Positions 54,607 to 63,213 are shown, counted from the stretch's first letter. The stretch is 64,000 nucleotides of DNA from Coriobacteriaceae bacterium (GCA_902364645.1 CABJEP010000003.1:62001-126000), one strand, 5' to 3'. Numbers and translations: made by a program. Notes: a model not told the origin generated them from the letters alone.

Positions 54607-55443
54607 ATGGCAACTATCGAAGAGCTTGAATCCCTGCGTTGGGACCTTCGCCGCGATTGCGTCGATATCATCATGGCTGGCGCCGGCGGGCACATCGGCG
54701 GCGACATGTCGGTCATCGATGCGCTGATGACCCTCTACGCCAACCACCTCAACATTTCGCCCGAGACCGTCGACGATCCCAACCGCGATCGCTTCGTGCT
54801 CTCCAAGGGCCACGCCATGGAGGCCTACTACGCGGTGCTCTGCCACGAGGGCTATCTGGACCTCGACGACGTCAAGGCCCGCTTCTCTAAGTTCGGCAGC
54901 CCCTACATCGGCCACCCCAACAACAAGCTCAAGGGCATCGAGATGAACTCGGGCTCGCTGGGCCATGGCTTGCCCGTGGCCGTCGGGATGGCGCTTGCCG
55001 GCAAGATGGATGGCCGCGACTACCGCGTCTACACCATCATGGGCGACGGCGAGCTTGCCGAGGGCTCGGTCTGGGAGGGCGCCATGAGCGGCGGCAACTA
55101 CCAGCTCGATAACCTGTGCGCGCTCGTGGACCGCAACCGCCTGCAGATCAGCGGCAGCACCGAGGACGTCATGAAGCAGGATTCGCAGGAGGAGCGCTGG
55201 GCCGCCTTCGGTTGGAACGTGCTGTCCATTCCGGGCAACGACGTCCAGGCCATCGACGCCGCGCTGACGCTGGCCGCCGAGACCAAGGGTAAGCCCACGG
55301 TCATCATCCTCAACACAGTGAAGGGCTATGGCTCGCCCGTTATGGAGGACAAGGCCGCCTGGCATCATCACCTGCCCAACGACGAGGAATATGCCCAGAT
55401 CATCGCCGATTTCGCTGCCCATAAGGAGGCCATCAATGGCTAA
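54607..55443 (+). CDS. Transketolase N-terminal subunit
   Basis: The 278-residue subunit has the thiamine-diphosphate motif GDGELAEGSVWEGAM...NLCALVDRN, the KGHAMEAYY and GSLGHGLPVAVGMALAGK signatures, and a terminal HHHLPNDEEY. It corresponds to the first half of a transketolase. ATG 54607 is two bases after the isomerase stop, and the gene overlaps the second subunit by eight bases. Split transketolases are found both in central metabolism and in dedicated sugar pathways such as apulose-4-phosphate transketolase; the context here favours a dedicated one. Confidence 0.94.
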   Translation: MATIEELESLRWDLRRDCVDIIMAGAGGHIGGDMSVIDALMTLYANHLNISPETVDDPNRDRFVLSKGHAMEAYYAVLCHEGYLDLDDVKARFSKFGSPYIGHPNNKLKGIEMNSGSLGHGLPVAVGMALAGKMDGRDYRVYTIMGDGELAEGSVWEGAMSGGNYQLDNLCALVDRNRLQISGSTEDVMKQDSQEERWAAFGWNVLSIPGNDVQAIDAALTLAAETKGKPTVIILNTVKGYGSPVMEDKAAWHHHLPNDEEYAQIIADFAAHKEAING

Positions 55444-56374
55444 CAAGATCGCCAACCGCAAGGTTATCTGCGACACGCTGCTCGAGGCCGCCGAGACCGA
55501 TAAGGACATCGTCGTCCTGTGCTCCGACTCCCGCGGCTCCGCATCGCTCACGCCGTTCTTCGATCAGTATCCCCAGCAGTCCATTGAGGTCGGCATCGCC
55601 GAGCAGGACCTGGTGAGTATCGCCGCCGGCATGGCTTCGTGCGGCAAGAAGGCCTGGGCCGCCTCGCCGGCGTCCTTTGTGACCACGCGCTCGTATGAGC
55701 AGTGCAAGGTCGATGTCTCGTACTCCAACACCAACGTCAAGCTTATCGGTATCTCGGGCGGCGTGTCCTACGGCGCCTTGGGCATGAGCCATCACTCCGC
55801 ACAGGATATCGCTGCCATGAGCGCGATTCCCAACATGCGCGTATATCTGCCGAGCGATCGTTTCCAGACCGCCGAGCTCGTGCGCGCCCTGGTTGCCGAC
55901 AACAAGCCGGCCTACATCCGCGTGGGTCGCAACCCGGTCGAGGACGTGTATACCGAGGACGAGTGCCCGTTCCAGATGGACCGTGCCACCTGGGTACGTC
56001 GCGGCACCGATGTGACGATTGTCGCCACCGGCGAGATGGTCCGCCATGCCGTGGACGCCGCCGATCTGTTGGCCGAGCAGGGAATCTCGGCAACGGTGCT
56101 CGACATGTACTGCGTCAAGCCGCTCGACGCCGAGGCCGTGATCGAGGCCGCCGGCGCCACGCGCGCCGTCGTGACCGTCGAGGAGCACAGCCCCTTCGGC
56201 GGCCTGGGCTCCATGGTCGCGCAGGTTGTGGGCGAGCATTGCCCGCGTCCGGTTAAGTGCCTAAGCCTGCCCGACGCGCCGGTCATCACCGGCACGAGTC
56301 CCGAGGTCTTTGCGCACTACGGCCTGACGGGTGCCGGAATTGCAAAGACGGTCGCCGAGTTCCTTGGCAACTAG
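55436..56374 (+). CDS. Transketolase C-terminal subunit
   Basis: The 312-residue subunit contains the pyrimidine-binding and C-terminal transketolase domains: the catalytic Glu in EVGIAEQDLVSIAAGMA, FVTTRSYEQCKVDV, and the phosphate/sugar-binding SHHSAQDIAAM. ATG 55436 overlaps the N-terminal subunit gene by eight bases, with AAGGAGG upstream. The pair forms a functional heteromer. A 171-base gap separates it from the kinase; I saw no good terminator there. Confidence 0.94.
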   Translation: MANKIANRKVICDTLLEAAETDKDIVVLCSDSRGSASLTPFFDQYPQQSIEVGIAEQDLVSIAAGMASCGKKAWAASPASFVTTRSYEQCKVDVSYSNTNVKLIGISGGVSYGALGMSHHSAQDIAAMSAIPNMRVYLPSDRFQTAELVRALVADNKPAYIRVGRNPVEDVYTEDECPFQMDRATWVRRGTDVTIVATGEMVRHAVDAADLLAEQGISATVLDMYCVKPLDAEAVIEAAGATRAVVTVEEHSPFGGLGSMVAQVVGEHCPRPVKCLSLPDAPVITGTSPEVFAHYGLTGAGIAKTVAEFLGN

Positions 56375-56545
56375 TAGAAACAGACGCTGCGCGGCCGCCA
56401 AGCACCGCACCTTGCCGTTCAAACCGTCGCTTGCGTACACAGAGTACGCGGCGCTCCTCTTTCACGGCAATCTGTGGCACTTGACGGCCGCTCGCTCCTT
56501 GTCCGCCAGGTTATCTTCGATTTGACGGAAGGAATGGGAGAGTAC

Positions 56546-58036
56546 ATGAGTAAATACATCATCGGTATCGATCAATCCACGCAGGGCACCAAGGCGCTGC
56601 TGGTGGACGAGGGCGGCCACCTGATTCATCGTGCCGATCGCTCGCATCGCCAGATTGTCAACGAGGCCGGTTGGGTGAGCCATGATCCAGCCGAGATCGC
56701 CGCTAACGTGCTGGCCGTGGCGCGTGCCGTGGTGGAGGAGACCGGGGTCGACCCGGCCGACGTCGCCGGCATCGGCATCTCCAACCAGCGCGAGACCACC
56801 GTTGCCTGGAACCGCACAACGGGCGAGCCGCTGTGCGACGCCGTGGTGTGGCAGTGCGCCCGCGCCCGCGAGCTGTGCGACAAGCTGGCCGCGCGCGAGG
56901 GTGTGGCCGAGCTGGTGCGTGATACGACGGGTCTGGTGCTCTCGCCCTACTATCCGGCGGGCAAGATGGCTTGGATCCTCGCGAACGTTCCGGCGGCTGC
57001 CGAGGCCGCGGCGGCGGGCGAGCTGTGTCTGGGCACCATCGATGCTTGGGTGGTCTGGACGCTCACGGGCGGCGCGGAGTTCCGCTGCGACTGGTCCAAT
57101 GCCAGCCGCACGCAGCTCTTCGACCTGCGCCGTGGCTGCTGGAGCGAGCCGGTGTGCGAGGCTTTTGGCATCGATCCGGCCTGCCTGCCGCAGGTGACCG
57201 ATTCCGACGGTCTCTTTGGCACGACGGACCTGGACGGCTTTTTGCCGGCACCCGTGCCCATTCACGGCGTGCTCGGCGACAGCCATGCCGCCTTGTTTGC
57301 GCAGGGCTGCCATAGCCGCGGCATGGCCAAGGCGACCTATGGCACCGGCAGCTCGGTCATGATGAACGTCGGCGACGAGTTCGTCGCCAGCTCGCACGGG
57401 CTTTCGAGCTCGCTCGCATGGCGCATGGACGGCGTGACCGAGTACGTGCTCGAGGGCAACGTGAGCTACGCCGGCGCCGTCAAGACGTGGCTGCGCGACG
57501 ATCTGGAGCTCATCAATAACCCCGAGGAAGTTACCGACCTGTGCTACGCCGCCAATCCGGCGAGCCGCGTCTACTTTGTGCCGGCGTTTACCGGTCTGGG
57601 CGCGCCGCACTGGGCGAGTGACGCCGAGGGCTGCGTCTTTGGCATGACGCGCACCACGGGTCGCGCGGAGTTCGTGAAGGCCGCCGACGAGTCGATCGCC
57701 TATCAGATCTTTGACGTGATTGATGCGATGGTCGAGGATTCGGGCGCGGCGCTGGCCGAACTTCGTGTTGACGGCGGTCCCACGCGCGATGCGTACCTGA
57801 TGCAGTTTGAGAGCGACTTGGTTGGCTCGCCCATTCGCATCGCGAGCAACGACGAGATGAGCGGTCTGGGCGCGGCCTGGGCCTGCGGCATTGCGCTGGG
57901 CATGTACACGCGCGACGTCGTCGACGTCTACGGCGCCCGCGGCATCGTGGAGTCCACCATGTCCGCCGACGAGCGCGCCAAAAAGATCGCCGGCTGGCGC
58001 CATGCCGTGAAATCTACAATCGCGTACACCGCCTAG
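56546..58036 (+). CDS. FGGY-family carbohydrate kinase (glycerol-kinase-like)
   Basis: The 496-residue kinase has the glycerol/xylulose kinase features GIDQSTQGTKALLVDE (phosphate-binding loop), GISNQRETTVAW, CDWSNASRTQLFDL, ATYGTGSSVMMN, VPAFTGLGAPHW and DGGPTRDAYLMQ. ATG 56546 with GGGAG is preferred over ATG 56534. It most resembles glycerol kinases but deviates at several substrate positions, so a branched or short ketose is plausible. The gene is at the end of the isomerase/transketolase cluster and is probably its kinase step. Confidence 0.92.
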   Translation: MSKYIIGIDQSTQGTKALLVDEGGHLIHRADRSHRQIVNEAGWVSHDPAEIAANVLAVARAVVEETGVDPADVAGIGISNQRETTVAWNRTTGEPLCDAVVWQCARARELCDKLAAREGVAELVRDTTGLVLSPYYPAGKMAWILANVPAAAEAAAAGELCLGTIDAWVVWTLTGGAEFRCDWSNASRTQLFDLRRGCWSEPVCEAFGIDPACLPQVTDSDGLFGTTDLDGFLPAPVPIHGVLGDSHAALFAQGCHSRGMAKATYGTGSSVMMNVGDEFVASSHGLSSSLAWRMDGVTEYVLEGNVSYAGAVKTWLRDDLELINNPEEVTDLCYAANPASRVYFVPAFTGLGAPHWASDAEGCVFGMTRTTGRAEFVKAADESIAYQIFDVIDAMVEDSGAALAELRVDGGPTRDAYLMQFESDLVGSPIRIASNDEMSGLGAAWACGIALGMYTRDVVDVYGARGIVESTMSADERAKKIAGWRHAVKSTIAYTA

Positions 58037-58050
58037 CATGATTATTCTGA

Positions 58051-58112
58051 GACGGGGATTAAAAACTCATTGATCCCCGTCCCGGGCAGCTCATTTGGGA
58101 CGGGGCTTTTTT
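58051..58112 (+). terminator. Mutually exclusive hairpins between kinase and luxS
   Basis: GACGGGGAT (58051-58059) can pair with ATCCCCGTC (58073-58081). The same C-strand extended, CCCCGTCCC (58075-58083), can instead pair with GGGACGGGG (58097-58105), which runs straight into CTTTTTT. This looks like antiterminator and terminator alternatives. Confidence 0.6.
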
Positions 58113-58124
58113 GACTGGTATGAT
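58095..58124 (+). promoter_or_regulatory. Candidate luxS promoter
   Basis: TTGGGA (58095-58100) is 18 bases from TATGAT (58119-58124), which has the TGn extension. It overlaps the terminator T-run. The resulting transcript would carry CCCCGTCCCAAATTGA (58154-) in its leader. Confidence 0.45.
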
Positions 58125-58188
58125 TGGTGCGACCATTCGAACCAGCTAAAAGAGCCCCGTCCCAAATTGACTACCGAGAGGAACTGCC

Positions 58189-58677
58189 ATGGAGCGCATT
58201 GCAAGTTTTTCCGTTGACCATCTGCTGCTTGAGCCCGGCGTGTATGTGAGCCGCATCGACCGCGATCCGGCGACCGGCGCCGCCGTCACCACCTTTGACC
58301 TGCGCCTGACCACGCCCAACAAGGAGCCAGTCATGAACACGGCCGAGTGCCACACCATTGAGCATCTGGGCGCCACCTTCCTTCGCAACCATGCCGAGTG
58401 GTCGAGCCGTATCGTCTACTTTGGGCCCATGGGCTGCCGCACGGGCTTTTACCTCGTCGTGTTTGGCGAGGTGACGAGCGAGGAGATCCTGCCGCTCGTG
58501 CGTGAGCTGTTCGAGTTTGTCGCCGGCTTTGAGGGCGATGTTCCCGGTGCCGCTCCCGAGGAGTGCGGCAACTACCTGGACCAGAACCTCCCCATGGCCA
58601 ACTGGCTTGCGCGTCGTTATCTCGACCGCGACCTGGCCGATATCGACGAGAAGCACCTGCACTATCAGCAGGCATAG
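58189..58677 (+). CDS. luxS: S-ribosylhomocysteine lyase (AI-2 synthase)
   Basis: The 162-residue LuxS has metal ligands H55 and H59 in HTIEH and C126 in ECGNY, the catalytic E58, and catalytic C83 in GPMGC. Length and motifs are full. It splits S-ribosylhomocysteine into homocysteine and DPD, the precursor of autoinducer-2. GAGAGGA precedes ATG. It is monocistronic. Upstream alternative hairpins and a repeat shared with the 51723 terminator may influence its expression. Confidence 0.96.
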   Translation: MERIASFSVDHLLLEPGVYVSRIDRDPATGAAVTTFDLRLTTPNKEPVMNTAECHTIEHLGATFLRNHAEWSSRIVYFGPMGCRTGFYLVVFGEVTSEEILPLVRELFEFVAGFEGDVPGAAPEECGNYLDQNLPMANWLARRYLDRDLADIDEKHLHYQQA

Positions 58678-58773
58678 GGCCGCCCTCTGCCTCCAAACCG
58701 TTCACACGGAGATATCGACCGTTTAACTGTTTAGAAGTGTTTATTCGAGGTCATTAGCACTAGCTCGCTTAAA

Positions 58774-58861
58774 CTAGTCCTCAGAGTGATATTCAGGCAA
58801 GGCTCCTGAAGCAGCATCTGTCGACATTGATTGTCGGATTCTGCTTCGGGAGCCTTGTTCT
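58774..58861 (+). promoter_or_regulatory. RAT-like antiterminator and terminator before bglG-type gene
   Basis: The 17-bp hairpin CAAGGCTCCTGAAGCAG (58798-58814) / complement (58841-58857) with one mismatch is followed by a T-rich tail. Its 5' arm overlaps AGAGTGATATTCAGGCAAGG, which resembles the ribonucleic antiterminator target of LicT/BglG proteins. The BglG-family protein encoded just downstream would be expected to act here. Confidence 0.6.
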
Positions 58862-58877
58862 GTTTAGGGGGGGACAC

Positions 58878-59717
58878 ATGGAAATTGTTAAACGAATTAA
58901 TACCAGCGCTGTCCTCTGCGTCGATGGAAATGGCAGACAGTTGGTTGCATTCGGCCGTGGTCTGGGGTTTAAGAATGTCGAAGACGAGGTCCCTCTTTCG
59001 GAGATTCAACGAACGTTTTATAACGTTAGCTCTCGCTACATCGCTCTCGTTGACGAGGTCCCCGACGAGCTTCTCGAGCTTACCTCGGATGTTATTGATA
59101 TGTCGACAGGTTTGCTGTCTTATGAGGTGAGCCCTAATTTGCCGTTTATCCTTGCGGACCATATCGCGTATGCGGTTAAGCGCAAAGAGCAAAATATCGT
59201 TGTCCGCATGCCTTTATCGTTTGATGTCCGCCAACAATATCCCGTCGAATTTAGAATCGGCGAGTATGCACTTAAGATAATCAGGAAACGTCTTAACGTT
59301 AGGCTTCCAGCTCATGAGGCAGTTGGAATTGCCATGGCGTTTATCAATAACATGGCCGATTCGGACTCATGCGAAGTAGTTAAAGAGTTTAGCGCGGATA
59401 TCTACGATCGTGTTCTGGAGGAGTCAACCGTTGCTGTTGAAAATCGGCTTGGCATTCAAGTTGATCGGGAAGGTTTCGATTACGCAAGGTTCGCAACCCA
59501 TCTTCAGTACTTATTCAATAGGTTGAACTCTGGCGAAAGCATCGTGAGCGACAACCGCAAGATGTACCTCTCGCTCAAAAAAGAATATCCGGTGGCATCA
59601 ATGTGCGCCGATGATATTGCTTCTGTTCTCAGCCGACTGACGGGGCGGGAACTTATAGACGAAGAAAGACTCTACCTCATGATGCACATCAATCGAATTG
59701 CATCGAAAACAAGGTAA
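58878..59717 (+). CDS. BglG/LicT-family transcriptional antiterminator
   Basis: The 279-residue antiterminator has an N-terminal CAT RNA-binding domain (about 1-55: MEIVKRINTSAVLCVDGNGRQL... GFGRGLGFK-like) followed by two PTS regulation domains. PRD1 has ADHIAYAVKR and LPAHEAVGIAMAF; PRD2 has ATHLQYLFNRL and YLMMHINRI, whose His residues are the phosphorylation sites. ATG 58878 follows a run of seven G. The gene is preceded by its probable RAT/terminator and followed by the EIIBC gene, the usual autoregulated arrangement. From here to 62242 base composition is visibly more A/T-rich than in the neighbours. Confidence 0.94.
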   Translation: MEIVKRINTSAVLCVDGNGRQLVAFGRGLGFKNVEDEVPLSEIQRTFYNVSSRYIALVDEVPDELLELTSDVIDMSTGLLSYEVSPNLPFILADHIAYAVKRKEQNIVVRMPLSFDVRQQYPVEFRIGEYALKIIRKRLNVRLPAHEAVGIAMAFINNMADSDSCEVVKEFSADIYDRVLEESTVAVENRLGIQVDREGFDYARFATHLQYLFNRLNSGESIVSDNRKMYLSLKKEYPVASMCADDIASVLSRLTGRELIDEERLYLMMHINRIASKTR

Positions 59718-59785
59718 TTAGTTGGCAAAGGCGCGCGCTTTGCTGATGGTTACATATAAAACTCAACATGGGAGAAATGGTATTT

Positions 59786-61156
59786 ATGGCAGATACAACC
59801 AAGCTCGCTGCCGAGATTCTCGAGATGGTGGGCGGCGCAGACAACGTTACATTTGTAGCTCACTGCATGACTCGTTTAAGGTTCAACCTTAAGGACGAAA
59901 GCATCGTAGACGATGCAAAAGTCAAGGCGATTGATGGCGTGATCGACATTCGCCATTCCGCGGGGCAATATCAGGTGATTGTGGGACCTAAGGTCGATAA
60001 GGTCTATGAAATCGTTGCCAAGGAAACCGGGATTGATGCCGGAGATTCCGAGGCAAGCGAAGGAGAGACTAAGGGCTTTCTGGGAAAGCTAATGAAGCTC
60101 ATCAGCGGCATCATGATGCCCGTTCTTCCTGCCTTGATCGCATGCGGAATGATAAACGCCGTCCTTAGTATTCTGACGACGGCGGGTGCTGTTTCCGCCG
60201 AGAGCGGAATATACACTCTGCTGTACGGCATGGGAAATGCCTGCATGTATTTTCTGCCCGTTCTTGTCGGATCATCTGCTGCTCAGTTCTTTGGAACCGA
60301 TCGATATATCGGTGCGGTACTCGGTGCAATCCTGATTTATCCGACTTTCGTTGCTGCGGCCGGAGCGGGCGATGCGCTGGATTTGCTCGGCATGAAGTTC
60401 ACAATGGTGAGCTATTCCTCCACGGTGTTTCCTGCTATCGTGGCGGCTTGGTTCGCATCCGTTCTTAATAAGTGGCTGCGGGCGGTTCTTCCCGATGTTG
60501 TGGCATTTGCGCTCGTCCCGTTCCTGACGGTTGCTGTTGCCGCCCCCGTCTCGCTCCTTGTGATCGGCCCCGTTATTCAGCAGGCGAGCTCTTTGCTTGC
60601 GACTGCAGTGCTGGCGGTCTATCAGTTCAGCCCCGTCCTTTGCGGCGTTATTCTCGGGCCGATATTCGGTCTCGTTATGATCCCCCTTGGACTCCATTGG
60701 GCCCTGATCGTGCTTTCCATCAACAATATTATGACCGTCGGCTCCGATCCTATCCTTGGACTTCTCTGCTGCAGCATGGGTGTTGTCGGCGCTTGTTTGG
60801 CGTTTGCCCTCCGCTCGAAGGACCCGAGTGAAAAGAGTCTTGGGTTCAGCTGTGCCATTACGGGCTTTTTCGGGATTACGGAACCGGCGCTGTACGGCAT
60901 CATCTTGGAGCACAAGAAGATCATTATCGCTTCCATGGTCGCCGGAGCAATCAGTGCTGTTATCCCGGCGATTTTCAACACCTGTACGTTCGTTATGACG
61001 TCGAGCGGCATTTTTAGCTTCCCCGGTTATATGGATCCTTCTGGTGATATGAGCAGCCTCATCGGCGCAATTCTTTGCAATGTCGTCGGTTTAATTCTTA
61101 ACTTCGTTCTCGTTTACATCCTGTATCGCCCTGATGAAGAGGCAGTAGTGGAGTAG
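59786..61156 (+). CDS. PTS beta-glucoside-type EIIBC transporter
   Basis: The 456-residue permease has an N-terminal EIIB domain (1-85) with phosphorylated C27 in VAHCMTRLRF. An EIIC membrane domain follows (about 100-450), with LISGIMMPVLPALIACGM and the GITEPALYGI signature of the glucose/beta-glucoside superfamily. There is no fused EIIA domain and no EIIA gene in the window, so phosphate must come from an EIIA encoded elsewhere. ATG 59786 fits the GGAG spacing best; two upstream in-frame ATGs (59768, 59777) are possible. It imports and phosphorylates a beta-glucoside-like or related disaccharide. Confidence 0.93.
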   Translation: MADTTKLAAEILEMVGGADNVTFVAHCMTRLRFNLKDESIVDDAKVKAIDGVIDIRHSAGQYQVIVGPKVDKVYEIVAKETGIDAGDSEASEGETKGFLGKLMKLISGIMMPVLPALIACGMINAVLSILTTAGAVSAESGIYTLLYGMGNACMYFLPVLVGSSAAQFFGTDRYIGAVLGAILIYPTFVAAAGAGDALDLLGMKFTMVSYSSTVFPAIVAAWFASVLNKWLRAVLPDVVAFALVPFLTVAVAAPVSLLVIGPVIQQASSLLATAVLAVYQFSPVLCGVILGPIFGLVMIPLGLHWALIVLSINNIMTVGSDPILGLLCCSMGVVGACLAFALRSKDPSEKSLGFSCAITGFFGITEPALYGIILEHKKIIIASMVAGAISAVIPAIFNTCTFVMTSSGIFSFPGYMDPSGDMSSLIGAILCNVVGLILNFVLVYILYRPDEEAVVE

Positions 61157-61206
61157 ACAATTATTTGGGATGTAAGCTGCCGAAAACCCCGCGGCAGATT
61201 GCATGT

Positions 61207-61247
61207 GGTGGGCTTGCCGTTGATTCACGCGAGCCCACCCTCATTTT
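61207..61247 (+). terminator. Hairpin between EIIBC and esterase
   Basis: GGTGGGCT pairs with AGCCCACC over a 17-base loop, followed by CTCATTTTT. It may reduce read-through into the downstream esterase. Confidence 0.55.
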
Positions 61248-61261
61248 TGGAGTGACTAGCT

Positions 61262-62242
61262 ATGACAATTACAGCCGATATGACGTTTGGCGAAATCGCG
61301 CTCCTTCCTGAGTTCGCTGGCTTTGGCGAGCACCTTATGCTTTGCCGGCCTTCAACTTGGGAGCGCATGTGGAATAAACCCATCGCGTCTCATATGAATT
61401 CTGATGCTAATCCATATGAAACTACTCGCGTTTTGCGTGGATTGAATCGGATTGTCGAGCTCGTGGATGACGGGAGGCAAGTTGCCTACGATATATGGGA
61501 TGAAGCCGACTGCATCCGTGATCCGACTCGACGCAACACGAAACTGTTCTTCTTTCCCGGGAGACCCGGGGCTCCCTTTATCATTGCGGTTTCGGGCGGA
61601 GGTTATCAGAGCGTTTGTCATCAAATGGAAGGCTTTCCCGTTGCCCCCGAGCTCAACGATGCGGGCTATAACGTGTTCGTGCTGTCATACAGGGTGAGGG
61701 TCGAGCCTTTGATGCCGCGTCCAATCGACGATTTAAATCGAGCTGTCCGTTTTGTCTTTGAGAATTCAGCGAAATTAAATGTCGCAAAAAGTTATGCAGT
61801 TATCGGCTTTTCTGCTGGTGCGCATTTAACTGCCGAGTGGGGGACGGACAACAAGGGATTTGCGTCCTACGGATGCGAGGCACCCAAAGCCTTGGTCCTG
61901 TGTTATGCACCGATTGATCTTCGTGGCTTTGAGAACGCATCAGACAATAGATTTCTTGATTCGGTGTGCGGCGGGGCTGGTCGCGACTCGCTCGATGATT
62001 TCTGTATTAATCAGCATGTGTGGGAGCGGTATCCTCCGACATATCTTTGGCAATGCGCTGACGATGATATTGTATCGCCCGACAATTATGAAAAGATGGT
62101 CGATGCTCTGGATGCAGCTGGAGTACACCATGAGGGAGTCATGTATTCAGAAGGGGGGCACGCATTGATGAAGCCCCATGCGCCGGAGACCGACTACTGG
62201 TGTATGAGCGTTATTGAGTTTCTTAAAGATTATCTCGACTAG
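61262..62242 (+). CDS. Alpha/beta-hydrolase esterase
   Basis: The 326-residue soluble protein resembles acetyl-xylan or carbohydrate esterases of the BD-FAE/Aes group. The oxyanion motif reads SGGGY in place of HGGG, the nucleophile lies in GFSAGAH, the acid in CADDDIVS, and His in EGGHALM. It has no signal peptide, so it acts in the cytoplasm, possibly on acylated sugars brought in by the adjacent PTS. GGAG precedes ATG. Codon use is like the BglG/EIIBC genes and more A/T-rich than the core. Confidence 0.9.
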   Translation: MTITADMTFGEIALLPEFAGFGEHLMLCRPSTWERMWNKPIASHMNSDANPYETTRVLRGLNRIVELVDDGRQVAYDIWDEADCIRDPTRRNTKLFFFPGRPGAPFIIAVSGGGYQSVCHQMEGFPVAPELNDAGYNVFVLSYRVRVEPLMPRPIDDLNRAVRFVFENSAKLNVAKSYAVIGFSAGAHLTAEWGTDNKGFASYGCEAPKALVLCYAPIDLRGFENASDNRFLDSVCGGAGRDSLDDFCINQHVWERYPPTYLWQCADDDIVSPDNYEKMVDALDAAGVHHEGVMYSEGGHALMKPHAPETDYWCMSVIEFLKDYLD

Positions 62243-62365
62243 GAAGCTGCATGTCGCTTTTTGAGCGGGTGATTTCGTCATGCAATGTTTTCGGTATTGA
62301 TCGTGGTCGTGGATGAATGATGTTCTAGAATGTTCATACTGTCACATAAACGAACAGGAGCGAAC

Positions 62366-63010
62366 ATGCATATCTACTCTGTATCAGATCCCGAGTTCAA
62401 ATCCTATGGTCGCGTGTGGGACGACGTGCCGTCCAACCTGACCGCCCCGCTTGTCGAGGCGCTTGCGGCTACTCCCATTCCCGAGGGCACCAAGTACGTG
62501 GCCTCCGCACCCGAGCTCGAGCAGGTTGAGGGTGTCGACACGCTCGGCCTGCTCATGTACGGCGGCCGTCCGTTCCAGCCGGGCTGGTGCAACGGCCACA
62601 ACACGCGCCTCAACTGTCTGGAGTATCACCGTGCCAGTGAGTTTAATTTGGGTGCGCGCGACTTTATTCTGCTGCTGGCCAAGCGCGAGCAAATTGTCGA
62701 CGGCAAGCTCGACACCGCTCAGGTCAAGGCCTTTCGCGCGCCCGCCGGCACGCTCGTCGAGGTTTACGCCACCACGCTTCACTACACGCCCTGCATGGTC
62801 GACGACGGCGGCTTTCAGGTGATGGTGGCGCTGCCGGCGGGCACCAACGGCCCGCGCCCCGAGGCTGCAGCCGACATGCCTGCCGTCGGTGACAGCTACT
62901 GCTACTGGAAGGCCGACAAGTGGGTCCTCTGCCACGCCGACAGCCCCAAGGCGGCCGAGGGCGGTTACGTGGGCCTCATCGGCAAAAACCTCGACATCAC
63001 CTGCGACTAG
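62366..63010 (+). CDS. DUF4867 family protein
   Basis: The 214-residue soluble protein starts at ATG 62366 with AGGAG upstream. The conserved stretch LNCLEYHRASEFNLGARDFILLLAKRE and the later VEVYATTLHYTPCMVDDGGFQVMVALP identify it as DUF4867, a cupin-like or ureidoglycolate-lyase-like fold of unknown activity that tends to accompany sugar PTS genes. Composition returns to the GC-rich norm here. No catalytic residues can be assigned. Confidence 0.88.
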   Translation: MHIYSVSDPEFKSYGRVWDDVPSNLTAPLVEALAATPIPEGTKYVASAPELEQVEGVDTLGLLMYGGRPFQPGWCNGHNTRLNCLEYHRASEFNLGARDFILLLAKREQIVDGKLDTAQVKAFRAPAGTLVEVYATTLHYTPCMVDDGGFQVMVALPAGTNGPRPEAAADMPAVGDSYCYWKADKWVLCHADSPKAAEGGYVGLIGKNLDITCD

Positions 63011-63019
63011 GGGCTTCCT

Positions 63020-63213
63020 GTTTGTCTCGATCTGTAACATCTAGCGGGCTAAATCGTCTCTACCTGTTACAGATTTAGACAAACCGTAGAGGGCTGCCCG
63101 AAAGATCTCGATCTGTAACACCAGGCCCGGTTTTGGCGGCCTACCTGTTACAGATCGAGACAAACCGGGCCCAAACCACCACAAAGGTGCCTGTCCCCTT
63201 TGTGGTGGTTTGG
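63020..63213. repeat. Three consecutive intergenic palindromes
   Basis: Palindrome 1 (63020-63084) and palindrome 2 (63104-63161) both pair TCTCGATCTGTAACA with TGTTACAGAT and end in AGACAAAC. Palindrome 3 has perfect 17-bp arms (63171-63187 with 63197-63213; CCAAACCACCACAAAGG). Its minus-strand loop gives GGGGACAGGCACC, a REP-like core. From 63214 to 63361 I see nothing beyond the GAAAGG ribosome-binding site. Confidence 0.85.

Noticed and set aside
51936..58036. Sulfoglycolytic transketolase pathway
   Set aside because: The split transketolase fits, but there is no sulfosugar permease, sulfoquinovosidase or sulfoacetaldehyde/sulfolactaldehyde enzyme nearby.
58878..62242. Prophage or integrative element
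   Set aside because: No integrase, attachment-site repeats or phage genes; only composition differs.
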